The notes: generated by a model not told the origin, from the letters alone. Positions 1-6,794 are shown, numbered from the stretch's first letter. The stretch: 18,445 nucleotides of DNA from an uncultured Clostridia bacterium (GCA_947304065.1 CAMZAI010000025.1:1-18445), one strand, 5' to 3'. A program made the numbers and translations.

Positions 1-104
1 ATATCGTTGAATTCTTCAACCTCTACCAGCAGCTGAATTCCGCAAGTGCGGAAGAGGCCCGCAACTACGTAAGCTACCTGATCTATAAGCAGGAGAATAT
101 GTAA
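1..104 (+). CDS. C-terminal fragment of an unidentified protein
   Basis: The window opens inside a reading frame (frame from base 3) that ends at TAA 102-104. The visible 33 residues include YQQLNSASAEEARNYVSYLI and end in KQENM. They look like an amphipathic helical C-terminus, as seen at the ends of some small HTH regulators, but too little is present to name a family. A rho-independent terminator follows at 158-189 on the same strand, which supports this being the real end of a + strand gene. The function is unknown. Confidence 0.5.
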   Translation, partial: IVEFFNLYQQLNSASAEEARNYVSYLIYKQENM

Positions 105-157
105 TTAATTGCGCCGGCCGGGCGCATGCGATACAACCTTATAACCCGATAACACCG

Positions 158-189
158 ACCGCTGCGGACTATGGTTCGCGGCGGTTTTT
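158..189 (+). terminator. Rho-independent terminator of the left-edge gene
   Basis: ACCGCTGCG (158-166) pairs with CGCGGCGGT (177-185), nine pairs with one G-T, across a 10-base loop. A short T run ends at 189. It is oriented for the + strand gene that stops at 104. The minus-strand gene ending at 210 would meet the same hairpin from the other side, but no T tract follows it in that direction. Confidence 0.7.
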
Positions 190-209
190 CCGTTCTCCGT
201 CCGATCGCC

Positions 210-443
210 CTACTCGTCTTTCTTATCCTTTTTATCCTTATTCGCAAGCTTGTATACGAGCTGCAGCAGATAAATGATCACCGGCACCACAAAAGTACAG
301 TAAAGCGCGAGTTTGAAGACAGCCTGCGCATTCTCCGACTTTCCGAGCGCCGCAGCGATCGCCACGATATACATTCCCACAAGCAGAACGATGCCGACGA
401 TGGCCGCTATCTGCCTTACCTTTTTGAATTTCTTTTCATCCAT
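210..443 (-). CDS. Small two-helix membrane protein, function unknown
   Basis: This is a 77-residue protein starting MDEKKFKKVR. Two hydrophobic segments (about residues 11-33 and 42-64) are joined by a short polar loop, and both ends are charged; the C-terminus is a run of K and D (KDKKDKKDE). The Lys-rich ends suggest that both termini lie in the cytoplasm. I chose the ATG at 443 because AGAGGAGA lies 8 bases upstream; an ATG at 470 in the same frame would overlap the rarA stop and lacks a better ribosome site. It begins 23 bp after rarA on the same strand, so it is probably the last gene of the desulfurase-lysR-rarA operon. I recognise no family. Confidence 0.72.
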   Translation of the reverse strand: MDEKKFKKVRQIAAIVGIVLLVGMYIVAIAAALGKSENAQAVFKLALYCTFVVPVIIYLLQLVYKLANKDKKDKKDE

Positions 444-466
444 TGTGTTGTCTCCTCTGTTAATGA

Positions 467-1795
467 TCATTCCCCGGCCTCACGCCGGATCTTTTCCATA
501 TACTCCTTCAGCTGCTTCTCATAACCCAGATCACCGAGCTCGTAGAACTTCCTTCCGACGAGGGCGTCGGGAAGATACTGCTGCCTGCAGTAGTGATTCG
601 GAAAATCATGCGAATACTTGTAGCCGTCCCCGTGTCCGAGCTTCGCTGCGCTCTTGTAATGTGCGTCCATCAGATGTCCCGGAATCGGAGGCGTCTTGGA
701 ATTCTCTACCTCTCTCGTAGCGGCGAATATCGCCTCCACCGCGGAATTGCTCTTCGGCGCGCAGGCCACGTAAGCCGCCGCCTGGGCAAGGATTATCTGC
801 GACTCGGGCATTCCTATCCGTTCGACCGCTTCAAAGGCCGAAGTTGCCACAACCAGAGCCATCGGATCCGCGTTCGAAACATCCTCAGCAGCACAGATCA
901 CTATTCTTCTCGCGATGAACTTCACGTCCTCTCCGGCGTACAGCATCCTGGCGAGGTAATATATCGCAGCGTCCGGGTCCGAGCCTCTCATGCTCTTGAT
1001 AAACGCCGATATCGTATCGTAATGATTGTCCCCGCTCTTGTCGTATCTGAGGACTCTCTTCTGAATGCACTCCGACGCGGTAGCAAGGTCAATGTGTATC
1101 AGGCCGTCTTCCGCCCTCGAAGTGGTCAGAACGCCCAGTTCCAGCGCGTTCAGCGCAGCTCTTGCGTCTCCGTTCGCCGCATCCGCAAGGAAATCGAGCG
1201 CATCGTCGTCGATAGCGGCGTGATAGCTTCCCATACCTTTTTTCTCATCGGAAACGGCTCTTAAGAGAAGCTTCTTGATGTCATCCTGAGAAAGCGCCTT
1301 AAGCTCGAATATCACGGAACGTGAAAGAAGCGCTCCGTTGACCTCAAAATAAGGGTTCTCCGTTGTGGCGCCGATCAGAATGATCGTTCCGTCCTCGACG
1401 AACGGGAGCAGATAATCCTGCTGCCCCTTATTGAAGCGGTGAATCTCGTCTATGAACAGCATGGTGCGGCGGTCGTAACCTCCGAGCGTGGTCTTCGCTT
1501 CGTTTACCACGTCCTCCATGTCCTTTTTGCCGGCCGCTGTCGCGTTTATCTGACGGAACTCACAGCTCGTGGAGGCTGCGATTACGCGCGCCAGCGAGGT
1601 CTTTCCGGTTCCGGGAGGTCCGTAGAAAATGACGGAGCTCAGCCTGTCCGCTTTTATCGCGCGGTATAGAAGCCTGTCCTTCCCCACGATATGCTCCTGT
1701 CCCACCACTTCTTCAAGGGTGGTCGGGCGCATGCGGGAAGCCAGGGGCGACTCGCTGTCCTTCTTTTTTTCCTGCATGTATTCAAACAGGTCCAT
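467..1795 (-). CDS. rarA: Replication-associated recombination protein A (RarA/MgsA AAA+ ATPase)
   Basis: At 442 residues this is full length for RarA, the AAA+ ATPase of the clamp-loader/RuvB group that acts at stalled replication forks and single-strand gaps. Walker A is GPPGTGKT (residues 59-66). Walker B is LFIDEIHRF (113-121), with D116 and E117. Sensor 1 is the IGATTENPYF stretch (141-150), and the LLSRS arginine finger is near R159. The N-terminal MRPTTLEEVVGQEHIVG and the C-terminal helical tetramerisation region are typical of the family. The ribosome site AGGAG lies 8 bases before the ATG. The gene begins 25 bp after the LysR stop, so it appears co-transcribed with lysR and the desulfurase; functionally this is an odd partner for them. 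Confidence 0.95.
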   Translation of the reverse strand: MDLFEYMQEKKKDSESPLASRMRPTTLEEVVGQEHIVGKDRLLYRAIKADRLSSVIFYGPPGTGKTSLARVIAASTSCEFRQINATAAGKKDMEDVVNEAKTTLGGYDRRTMLFIDEIHRFNKGQQDYLLPFVEDGTIILIGATTENPYFEVNGALLSRSVIFELKALSQDDIKKLLLRAVSDEKKGMGSYHAAIDDDALDFLADAANGDARAALNALELGVLTTSRAEDGLIHIDLATASECIQKRVLRYDKSGDNHYDTISAFIKSMRGSDPDAAIYYLARMLYAGEDVKFIARRIVICAAEDVSNADPMALVVATSAFEAVERIGMPESQIILAQAAAYVACAPKSNSAVEAIFAATREVENSKTPPIPGHLMDAHYKSAAKLGHGDGYKYSHDFPNHYCRQQYLPDALVGRKFYELGDLGYEKQLKEYMEKIRREAGE

Positions 1796-1820
1796 TATCT
1801 TACTCCTAAATTATAACGAC

Positions 1821-2729
1821 TTATTCCGTGCTTTTGCCGTTCCTGCGACAATGCTTAAACTTCCGGTGCGCGGCCGCAAGAAATCGGCGTGCAGCTTCGG
1901 AAAGCTTCCTGTCTTTGCGGTAAACGGTATAAAAGCACCGTTCTTCATCGGGTCTTAAGGGATAACAGTATACCCGCCCCTCTCTTTCCATATCCTCTAT
2001 CGCAAAATACGACATCACGGATACTCCGGCTCCGGCCGCGACCATTCGCTTTATGGCCTCCTGATCGTTGCTCCGGATTATGATATTGAGAGGTTTTTCC
2101 GCAACTTTTGCCAGATAGTCGTCTGCCGCCTTCTGGGTACCCGAGCCCTCTTCCCTGAGTATCATCGGTTCTGTGAGCAATTCCCCGATACTCACTTTTT
2201 TCTCACGAAGTTTAGTATAATATGCATTGGCCGGCGTTACAAGTACCATGACGTCGGCGCAGAGTATTTCGCTCTCAAGCGCGGTATTCTGCGTGGGGCG
2301 TCCAATCACTCCGACCTCGACCGCGCCGTCGCTGACCATCTCCTCCACCTCGCTGCTGTTCCCCTGCCTGACGCGGAAGGTCATTCCTTCTTCGGAATAC
2401 AGTTCTGCCAGCACATCAGGGATCAGATAAGTCGCAGGGATCGTCGACGCTCCGATGCATACGGGTTTGCCGGCTCCTTCGTCCGCTTCCGCCTCGATGC
2501 TTCTTTTAAGTTCTATCATCCTCGCCGCATAAGGGTAGACGCCTCTTCCGAACTCGCTGAGCCTTAAGGACTTTGTCGTACGCTCGAAAAGCCTCGCTCC
2601 GAGCTCCTTTTCAAGCGCTGCGATATGGGCGCTCACAGTAGGCTGCGTGAGATACAGTTCCTTTGCCGCCTTGGAAAAGCTCAGGTTATCCGCGACGCTT
2701 ACAAAGCTCTCCAACTGCTTTAATTCCAT
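1821..2729 (-). CDS. LysR-family regulator, probably of the selenium genes
   Basis: This is a 302-residue LysR-type transcription factor. The N-terminal winged helix (residues 1-60) has the HTH core FSKAAKELYLTQPTVSAHIA. It is followed by a linker helix and a two-lobed effector domain from about residue 90. I chose the start at 2729 (MELKQLESF) because LysR proteins begin this way and GAGGAG lies upstream; the frame stays open to 2900 only because it lies inside the desulfurase gene. It overlaps the desulfurase end by 44 bp, so the two are likely translationally coupled. LysR proteins associated with selenium metabolism are a known subgroup beside selD/yedE, and the position here, divergent from yedE, fits that role. 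The effector is unknown; a Se or S metabolite is an inference. Confidence 0.9.
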   Translation of the reverse strand: MELKQLESFVSVADNLSFSKAAKELYLTQPTVSAHIAALEKELGARLFERTTKSLRLSEFGRGVYPYAARMIELKRSIEAEADEGAGKPVCIGASTIPATYLIPDVLAELYSEEGMTFRVRQGNSSEVEEMVSDGAVEVGVIGRPTQNTALESEILCADVMVLVTPANAYYTKLREKKVSIGELLTEPMILREEGSGTQKAADDYLAKVAEKPLNIIIRSNDQEAIKRMVAAGAGVSVMSYFAIEDMEREGRVYCYPLRPDEERCFYTVYRKDRKLSEAARRFLAAAHRKFKHCRRNGKSTE

Positions 2730-3870
2730 GATCTGTCTCCTCTTCGGTGTTGAAATATCCAAATGAAAATCTGACCGTCCCTTCGGGATAGGTGCCGAGC
2801 GTTTTATGCGCGGACGGCGCGCAGTGAAGTCCGACGCGCGTCTCGATGCCGAATTCGCTCTCGAGCGCATACGCGGCCTCGGCGGCGTCCCATTTGTCAA
2901 AGGTCAGGGAAACGACCGCGACATACCGTTCCGTCTCACGCGAAGGGCAGTCGCCGTCTGTGCTTCCCCGTCCGATAACACGGACTCCGGCGATTTTTTC
3001 GATCCCTTTTAAGAATCTCCCGCAGAGCATATTTTCACGCCTGCGTATGGCTTCGGTCCCGGTCCGGCCGATAAACTTAAGTCCCGCGTTCAGCCCGTAT
3101 ATTCCCGGGATATTGAGCGTTCCGGGCTCAAATCTGTCGGGCAGGAATTCAGGCATCGTCTCTAGATGCGACACGCTTCCCGTGCCTCCTTCGAATGCGG
3201 TATCAAGCAGCTTTTCCGCTCTTTTTCCTATGGCAGATCCTCCGATGCCCTGCGGTCCGAACAGTCCCTTGTGTCCGGTAAAGCAGAGCACGTCGATGCA
3301 CATCCGCTCCATGTCGATATCGAGCACGCCCGCTGTCTGCGCGGCGTCGACGATAAACAGGAGCCCCCGCTCCCTGCAGAGTCTTCCTATCTCTCCGATC
3401 GGCCTTACGCGCCCGTTTACGTTCGAAGCGTGCGCCATCACAACGGCTTTGGTCCTGTCGCTGATATATTTTTCAACCATCTCGGCGTCCGCGTATCCCG
3501 TCGCATCGCAGGCCACACGGTCAAAGCTTATCACCCCGTCATCCGCCATTTTCACGAGCGGCCGCATCACGGCGTTGTGCTCTGCAGCCGTCGTTAAGCA
3601 GTGATCGCCGGATTTCAGCAGTCCCTTGATCGCCATGTTCAGGCTCATCGTGACATTCTCGGTGAATATGATATTGCGCTCGTCGGGTGCGTTGAACATG
3701 TCCTTCAGCAGCTGCCTCGTCTCAAGCACCGTATCCCCGGCTTCGTAGGCGCCCGCGTAGCTGCTGCGGTTGATATTGCAGCCGATATCCTTCATATAAT
3801 GTGTGACCGCTTCGATCACCTCATCGGGCTTGGGGTAGGTGGTCGCGGCGTTGTCGAAATATATTCTCAT
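2686..3870 (-). CDS. Cysteine desulfurase-family PLP enzyme (selenium-associated type)
   Basis: This is a 394-residue class V aminotransferase-fold protein. It opens with the family motif YFDNAATTYPKP. H98 lies in AAEHNA, D175 in VDAAQTAG, and the PLP lysine K201 in FTGHKGLFGPQG. The active-site cysteine C350 lies in VGLHCAPSAHKTLG, and the end FSFGYFNTEEE matches the desulfurase subgroup typified by Enterococcus EF2568, which occurs with selenium genes. The likely role is to release S or Se from cysteine or selenocysteine as an enzyme-bound persulfide or perselenide. It heads the minus-strand operon with lysR and faces yedE across a shared promoter region, with a GAGGAAG ribosome site. Classical IscS/SufS partners are absent. 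Its real substrate cannot be read from sequence. Confidence 0.9.
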   Translation of the reverse strand: MRIYFDNAATTYPKPDEVIEAVTHYMKDIGCNINRSSYAGAYEAGDTVLETRQLLKDMFNAPDERNIIFTENVTMSLNMAIKGLLKSGDHCLTTAAEHNAVMRPLVKMADDGVISFDRVACDATGYADAEMVEKYISDRTKAVVMAHASNVNGRVRPIGEIGRLCRERGLLFIVDAAQTAGVLDIDMERMCIDVLCFTGHKGLFGPQGIGGSAIGKRAEKLLDTAFEGGTGSVSHLETMPEFLPDRFEPGTLNIPGIYGLNAGLKFIGRTGTEAIRRRENMLCGRFLKGIEKIAGVRVIGRGSTDGDCPSRETERYVAVVSLTFDKWDAAEAAYALESEFGIETRVGLHCAPSAHKTLGTYPEGTVRFSFGYFNTEEETDHGIKAVGELCKRRG

Positions 3871-3912
3871 GGCTTCTTCCTCATCCGGTCTTACTGTATT
3901 TATCCTTTTCTC

Positions 3913-3941
3913 ATTCTAGCTTTATTTATTTGATTTTTCAA
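3913..3941 (-). promoter_or_regulatory. SigA-type promoter of the desulfurase-lysR-rarA operon
   Basis: Read on the minus strand, a -35 TTGAAA (3941-3936) and a -10 TAGAAT (3918-3913) are separated by exactly 17 bases. The predicted start is near 3906, 36 bases before the ATG at 3870. Confidence 0.65.
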
Positions 3942-3945
3942 TATA

Positions 3946-3955
3946 TACCATGGTA
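3946..3955. promoter_or_regulatory. Palindrome, candidate LysR operator
   Basis: TACCATGGTA is a perfect 10-base dyad between the two divergent promoters, flanked more distantly by TGATT (3931-3935) and AATCA (3955-3959). It abuts the -35 of the minus-strand promoter and lies about 57 bases before the predicted yedE start. That is where LysR proteins often bind. Binding itself is inferred. Confidence 0.4.
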
Positions 3956-3992
3956 ATCAGCAATAATTCTATTTCATTTTCAACTTCACAAA

Positions 3993-4001
3993 TGCTAAAA
4001 T
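3993..4001 (+). promoter_or_regulatory. Extended -10 promoter of the yedE-selD operon
   Basis: TGCTAAAAT is an extended -10 (TGn plus TAAAAT, 5 of 6 matches to consensus). No good -35 stands 17 bases upstream (TTTCAT at 3973-3978 is weak), as expected of an activator-dependent or extended -10 promoter. The start would be near 4008. Confidence 0.5.
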
Positions 4002-4009
4002 AATTTTTA

Positions 4010-4036
4010 GCGAAGCGCAAAAACATTTGCATTCGC
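4010..4036 (+). other. Imperfect hairpin in the yedE 5' leader
   Basis: GCGAA (4010-4014) pairs with TTCGC (4032-4036), and GCAAA (4017-4021) with TTTGC (4026-4030), around a small 2x1 internal loop and a 4-base loop. It would sit at the very 5' end of the predicted transcript, about 15 bases before the ribosome site. It could be an operator half-site pair or an mRNA-stabilising end. Confidence 0.4.
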
Positions 4037-4065
4037 AATAACGATCAACGAAAGGGATTTACAAA

Positions 4066-5184
4066 ATGCAATCAAAAGACAAAAAAGAATTGCTTGTGAT
4101 CGCGATCTGCGGCCTGATCACCGGCGCCATCGCCATCGCGCTTGTCGCGTTGGGCAATCCTGCCAACATGGGTTTCTGTATCGCCTGCTTCCTGCGTGAT
4201 ACCGCAGGAGCATTAAAGCTCCACTCAGCCGGCGTTGTACAGTACATCAGACCCGAGATCATCGGTCTGGTGCTCGGCTCGTTCGCCTGTGCGATCATCA
4301 CAAAAGAATTCGCTCCCAAGGGCGGTTCCGCGCCGTTAACCCGCTTCATCCTCGGCTTCTTCGTAATGATCGGCTGCCTTGCATTCCTCGGCTGCCCCTT
4401 CAGAATGATCCTGAGACTCGCTGCCGGCGACCTCAACGCGCTTGTTGCGCTGGTCGGCTTCGTATGCGGGATCCTCACCGGAATCTTCTTCTTAAAGCGA
4501 GGCTTCTCGCTCGGACGCTCATATAAGCAGCCCGTGACCGAAGGCATCTCATTCTCTGTAATTCAGGTAATCCTGCTCATTCTCGTGATCGCGGCTCCCG
4601 CATTCATCGCTTTCTCCGAGAGCGGTCCCGGTTCAAAGCACGCTGCGATCATCATCTCGCTCATCGCAGGTCTTGCCGTAGGCTGCATGGCTCAGCGCAC
4701 ACGTCTCTGCATGGTGGGTGCAACGCGTGATCTCGTGCTGTTCGGTGAGAAAAAGCTCTTTGTCGGCTTCGTTGCGATCTTCATCGCAGCCCTGATCGGC
4801 AATATCGTTACAAGCCGCTTCACTCTGGGTTTTGAGCAGATCGGCAAGGTTGCTCATTCCGATCATGTATGGAACTTCCTCGGTCTGTATCTTGCAGGCT
4901 TCGGCTGCGTTCTTTTGGGCGGCTGCCCTCTCCGTCAGCTCATCCTCGCCGGCGAAGGCAATGCAGACTCCGCGATCACGGTTCTCGGTCTCGTGATCGG
5001 CGCAGCATTTTCGCATAACTTCGGTCTTGCCGGCGCTGCGGCATCAAAGGCTGAGGACGGCACGATCAATCCCGGCGGCGTGAGCACGAACGGAAGGATC
5101 GCCGTTATCATCGGTATAGTTGTTGTACTCATTATCGCGGTTCTTAACACCTTCGTTAAGAAGAACGCAAAGAAGGAGGCCTGA
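4066..5184 (+). CDS. yedE: YedE-family putative selenium transporter
   Basis: This is a 372-residue polytopic membrane protein with roughly nine to ten hydrophobic segments. It is built as two related halves: GFCIACFLRD (36-45) is echoed by RLCMVGATRD (213-222), and LGCPFR (108-113) by GGCPLR (285-290). These cysteine motifs define the YeeE/YedE family, whose thiosulfate-transporting members pass the anion by relayed cysteine contacts. The YedE branch found with selD is thought to move a selenium compound, but the substrate is not proven. The ribosome site AAAGGGA lies 9 bases before the ATG. It is the first gene of a four-gene + strand operon; the tusA-like gene starts two bases after its stop. 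Confidence 0.92.
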   Translation: MQSKDKKELLVIAICGLITGAIAIALVALGNPANMGFCIACFLRDTAGALKLHSAGVVQYIRPEIIGLVLGSFACAIITKEFAPKGGSAPLTRFILGFFVMIGCLAFLGCPFRMILRLAAGDLNALVALVGFVCGILTGIFFLKRGFSLGRSYKQPVTEGISFSVIQVILLILVIAAPAFIAFSESGPGSKHAAIIISLIAGLAVGCMAQRTRLCMVGATRDLVLFGEKKLFVGFVAIFIAALIGNIVTSRFTLGFEQIGKVAHSDHVWNFLGLYLAGFGCVLLGGCPLRQLILAGEGNADSAITVLGLVIGAAFSHNFGLAGAAASKAEDGTINPGGVSTNGRIAVIIGIVVVLIIAVLNTFVKKNAKKEA

Positions 5185-5186
5185 AA

Positions 5187-5387
5187 ATGTTGGATGCACG
5201 TGGACTTTCCTGCCCTGAGCCTGTTATAATGATCAAGAAGGCAATGGAAACAAAAGAAAGCAAATACGAGATCATGGTCGACAACCGCACGAGCGTTGAG
5301 AACATCACACGCTTCGGAGAGCATCAGGGATACAAAGTATCCGTTTCCGAGAACGGCGGCGACTATACGCTCACACTTACCAGATAA
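5187..5387 (+). CDS. TusA-like sulfur/selenium carrier (single-domain YedF relative)
   Basis: This is a 66-residue SirA/TusA-fold protein with the family signature DARGLSCPEPV. C9 in the CPxP motif is the residue that would carry a persulfide or perselenide. Selenium-linked YedF proteins usually have this domain followed by a second DsrE-like domain of about 120 residues; only the first is present here. The GGAGG ribosome site overlaps the end of yedE, and its TAA shares an A with the ATG of the next gene (TAATG). Translation of yedE, this gene and the next is therefore probably coupled. The expected role is to hand reduced Se from the desulfurase or importer toward SelD; this is inferred from context. 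Confidence 0.88.
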   Translation: MLDARGLSCPEPVIMIKKAMETKESKYEIMVDNRTSVENITRFGEHQGYKVSVSENGGDYTLTLTR

Positions 5388-5629
5388 TGGACTTTATAGC
5401 TACATTTTATTCGCATTTCGGTGCGATGAGATTTAAAAAAGAAGTTGAGAAAAACGGCGCTTCGGCCGTACTGAAGCCCGTTCCGCGAGCTTTAAGTTCT
5501 TCCTGCGGAACCTGCTGCGCATTTACCGCTCCGGAACTTCCCACCCCCTCTCACCCCGACGAGGTTGAGCAGATCGTGGAAATTACGGAAGACGGAAGCT
5601 ATAAAACTGTTTTTTCAACTTTGGAATGA
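5387..5629 (+). CDS. DUF3343 putative Se/S carrier protein
   Basis: This is an 80-residue protein of the DUF3343 family, also described as putative Se/S carrier-like. The core KPVPRALSSSCGTCCAF matches the family pattern of a Pro-Arg turn followed by SSCG. C40 is the conserved cysteine; C43 and C44 add a CxxCC arrangement that could bind a metal or relay a chalcogen. The start codon overlaps the previous stop. The frame ends in two consecutive UGA codons (5627-5632), directly followed by a strong hairpin. No catalytic domain is visible, so this is best read as a small carrier or scaffold acting with the TusA-like protein just before SelD. Confidence 0.85.
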   Translation: MDFIATFYSHFGAMRFKKEVEKNGASAVLKPVPRALSSSCGTCCAFTAPELPTPSHPDEVEQIVEITEDGSYKTVFSTLE

Positions 5630-5631
5630 TG

Positions 5632-5669
5632 ATTCAGCCTTTGACAGCAACGGTCAGAGGCTGAATTTT
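5632..5669 (+). other. Strong intra-operon hairpin between the DUF3343 gene and selD
   Basis: Bases 5632-5645 pair with 5653-5666 in an uninterrupted 14 bp stem (one T-G pair), closed by the 7-base loop AGCAACG and followed by TTTT (5666-5669). It begins at the last base of the double UGA stop of the DUF3343 gene and ends 3 bases before the GGGAG ribosome site of selD. It resembles a weak terminator or attenuator, or an mRNA-processing element setting selD levels. Its position directly after UGA also invites comparison with a bacterial SECIS element. Confidence 0.75.
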
Positions 5670-5682
5670 ACGGGAGAATTAT

Positions 5683-6717
5683 ATGAGCGAAGACGTAAGA
5701 CTCACAAGACTTGCAAAGTGTGCGGGCTGCGGCGCAAAGGTCGGCGCGGGAACGCTGACAAAGCTGTTGAAAGATCTGCCCACGCAGAAGGATCCGCGCC
5801 TGATGGTCGGTTTCGACACCAGCGACGACGCCTGCGTATACAGGCTCGACGATCACACCGCCGTCGTACAGACCCTTGATTTCTTTCCGCCGATCGTCGA
5901 CGATCCGCACATGTTCGGACAGATCGCTGCATGCAACGCGCTCTCCGATATCTATGCGATGGGCGGCGAGCCGAAGCTGGCTCTCAATATCATGACGGTC
6001 ACAAAGGATATGTCCGAAGAGACCGTCCGCGAGATCCTGCGCGGCGGTTACGAGAAGGCCTACGAGGCCGATACGATCATCTGCGGAGGACACACGATCC
6101 ACGACGAATCGCCCAAATACGGCCTGTCCGTCACCGGCTTTGTTGATCCCGCGAAGGTTCTGATGAACTCCACCGCACGTCCGGGTGATGTTCTGATCCT
6201 TACAAAGCCTCTCGGCATCGGAATACTTACCACCGCGGCAAAGGCGGGTCTCGTCGGAGCATCCGTGACCGAACGCATCACGAAGCAGATGGCTACTCTT
6301 AACAAGGCCTCCCGCAACAATATGATCAGATATGAAGTTCACTCCTGCACGGACGTAACGGGCTTCTCGCTGATGGGCCACGGCTACGAGATGGCTGCCG
6401 GTTCGGGTACCACGCTCCATTTCAAAGCTTCTTCGGTCAAATATCATCCCGAAGCATTTGAACCCGCAGAAATGGGCTTTATCCCGGACGGTGCCTATAA
6501 AAACAGGGACTACGTCGGAGATCGCTACAAGACGGTAAAGCCCGTACAGCGCGCGATGCTTGATATCATGTTCGATCCGCAGACCTCAGGCGGACTGCTG
6601 ATCTCTGTCGCGGAAAAAGACGCCGGCAATCTGCTCTCTGACCTTCAGTATCACACCGACGCCGCTATCATCGGATATGTTACAGAAAAGCTGGATCATG
6701 AACTGTACATAGAGTGA
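5683..6717 (+). CDS. selD: Selenide, water dikinase (selenophosphate synthetase)
   Basis: This is a 344-residue SelD, full length. It makes selenophosphate from selenide and ATP, the Se donor for selenocysteine, selenouridine and the labile Se cofactor of some molybdenum hydroxylases. The glycine-rich N-terminus GCGAK holds the catalytic pair C16 and K19; the codon at 16 is TGC, so this is the cysteine form, not a selenoprotein. Metal and ATP ligands lie in DTSDDACVYRLDD and in the stretch around QTLDFFPPIVDDP. DPQTSGGLL near the C-terminus is diagnostic. The GGGAG ribosome site lies 7 bases before the ATG, just past the 5632-5669 hairpin. SelA, SelB and tRNA-Sec are not in the window, so the end use of selenophosphate is open. 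Confidence 0.97.
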   Translation: MSEDVRLTRLAKCAGCGAKVGAGTLTKLLKDLPTQKDPRLMVGFDTSDDACVYRLDDHTAVVQTLDFFPPIVDDPHMFGQIAACNALSDIYAMGGEPKLALNIMTVTKDMSEETVREILRGGYEKAYEADTIICGGHTIHDESPKYGLSVTGFVDPAKVLMNSTARPGDVLILTKPLGIGILTTAAKAGLVGASVTERITKQMATLNKASRNNMIRYEVHSCTDVTGFSLMGHGYEMAAGSGTTLHFKASSVKYHPEAFEPAEMGFIPDGAYKNRDYVGDRYKTVKPVQRAMLDIMFDPQTSGGLLISVAEKDAGNLLSDLQYHTDAAIIGYVTEKLDHELYIE

Positions 6718-6728
6718 TGCGAAATGCA

Positions 6729-6757
6729 GTCATTCCCCGATAACACCCCGGAATGAC
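6729..6757. other. Hairpin after selD
   Basis: GTCATTCC (6729-6736) pairs perfectly with GGAATGAC (6750-6757) around a 13-base loop. It stands just before the main terminator and may help stop or protect the 3' end of the selD transcript. Confidence 0.5.
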
Positions 6758-6760
6758 CGG

Positions 6761-6793
6761 AAAAGGGTTTCCGCAGAAAGCGGAAACCCTTTT
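6761..6793. terminator. Bidirectional rho-independent terminator
   Basis: A 14 bp perfect stem (6761-6774 with 6780-6793), loop AGAAA, has AAAA and TTTT as its outer ends, so either strand gives a U-rich 3' tail. It ends both the selD operon (+) and the SARP-like gene (minus), whose stop is at 6795. Confidence 0.9.
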
Positions 6794-6794
6794 C

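Noticed and set aside
111..125. GCGCC/GGCGC small hairpin just after the left-edge gene.
   Set aside because: It is only five pairs with no T tract; the 158-189 structure is the better terminator.
593..1264. A 223-codon + strand frame inside rarA.
   Set aside because: rarA has complete AAA+ motifs on the other strand, and this product is Arg/Ser-rich noise.
2730..2900. Upstream extension of the LysR frame.
   Set aside because: The extension is Arg/Pro/Ser-rich, lies inside the desulfurase gene, and the normal LysR N-terminus begins at 2729.
5728..5730. Possible selenocysteine in SelD.
   Set aside because: The catalytic codon 16 is TGC, so this is the cysteine form and needs no recoding.
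5668..6447. A 259-codon minus-strand frame opposite selD.
   Set aside because: selD on the + strand is unambiguous with family motifs throughout; the antisense frame shows no family features.
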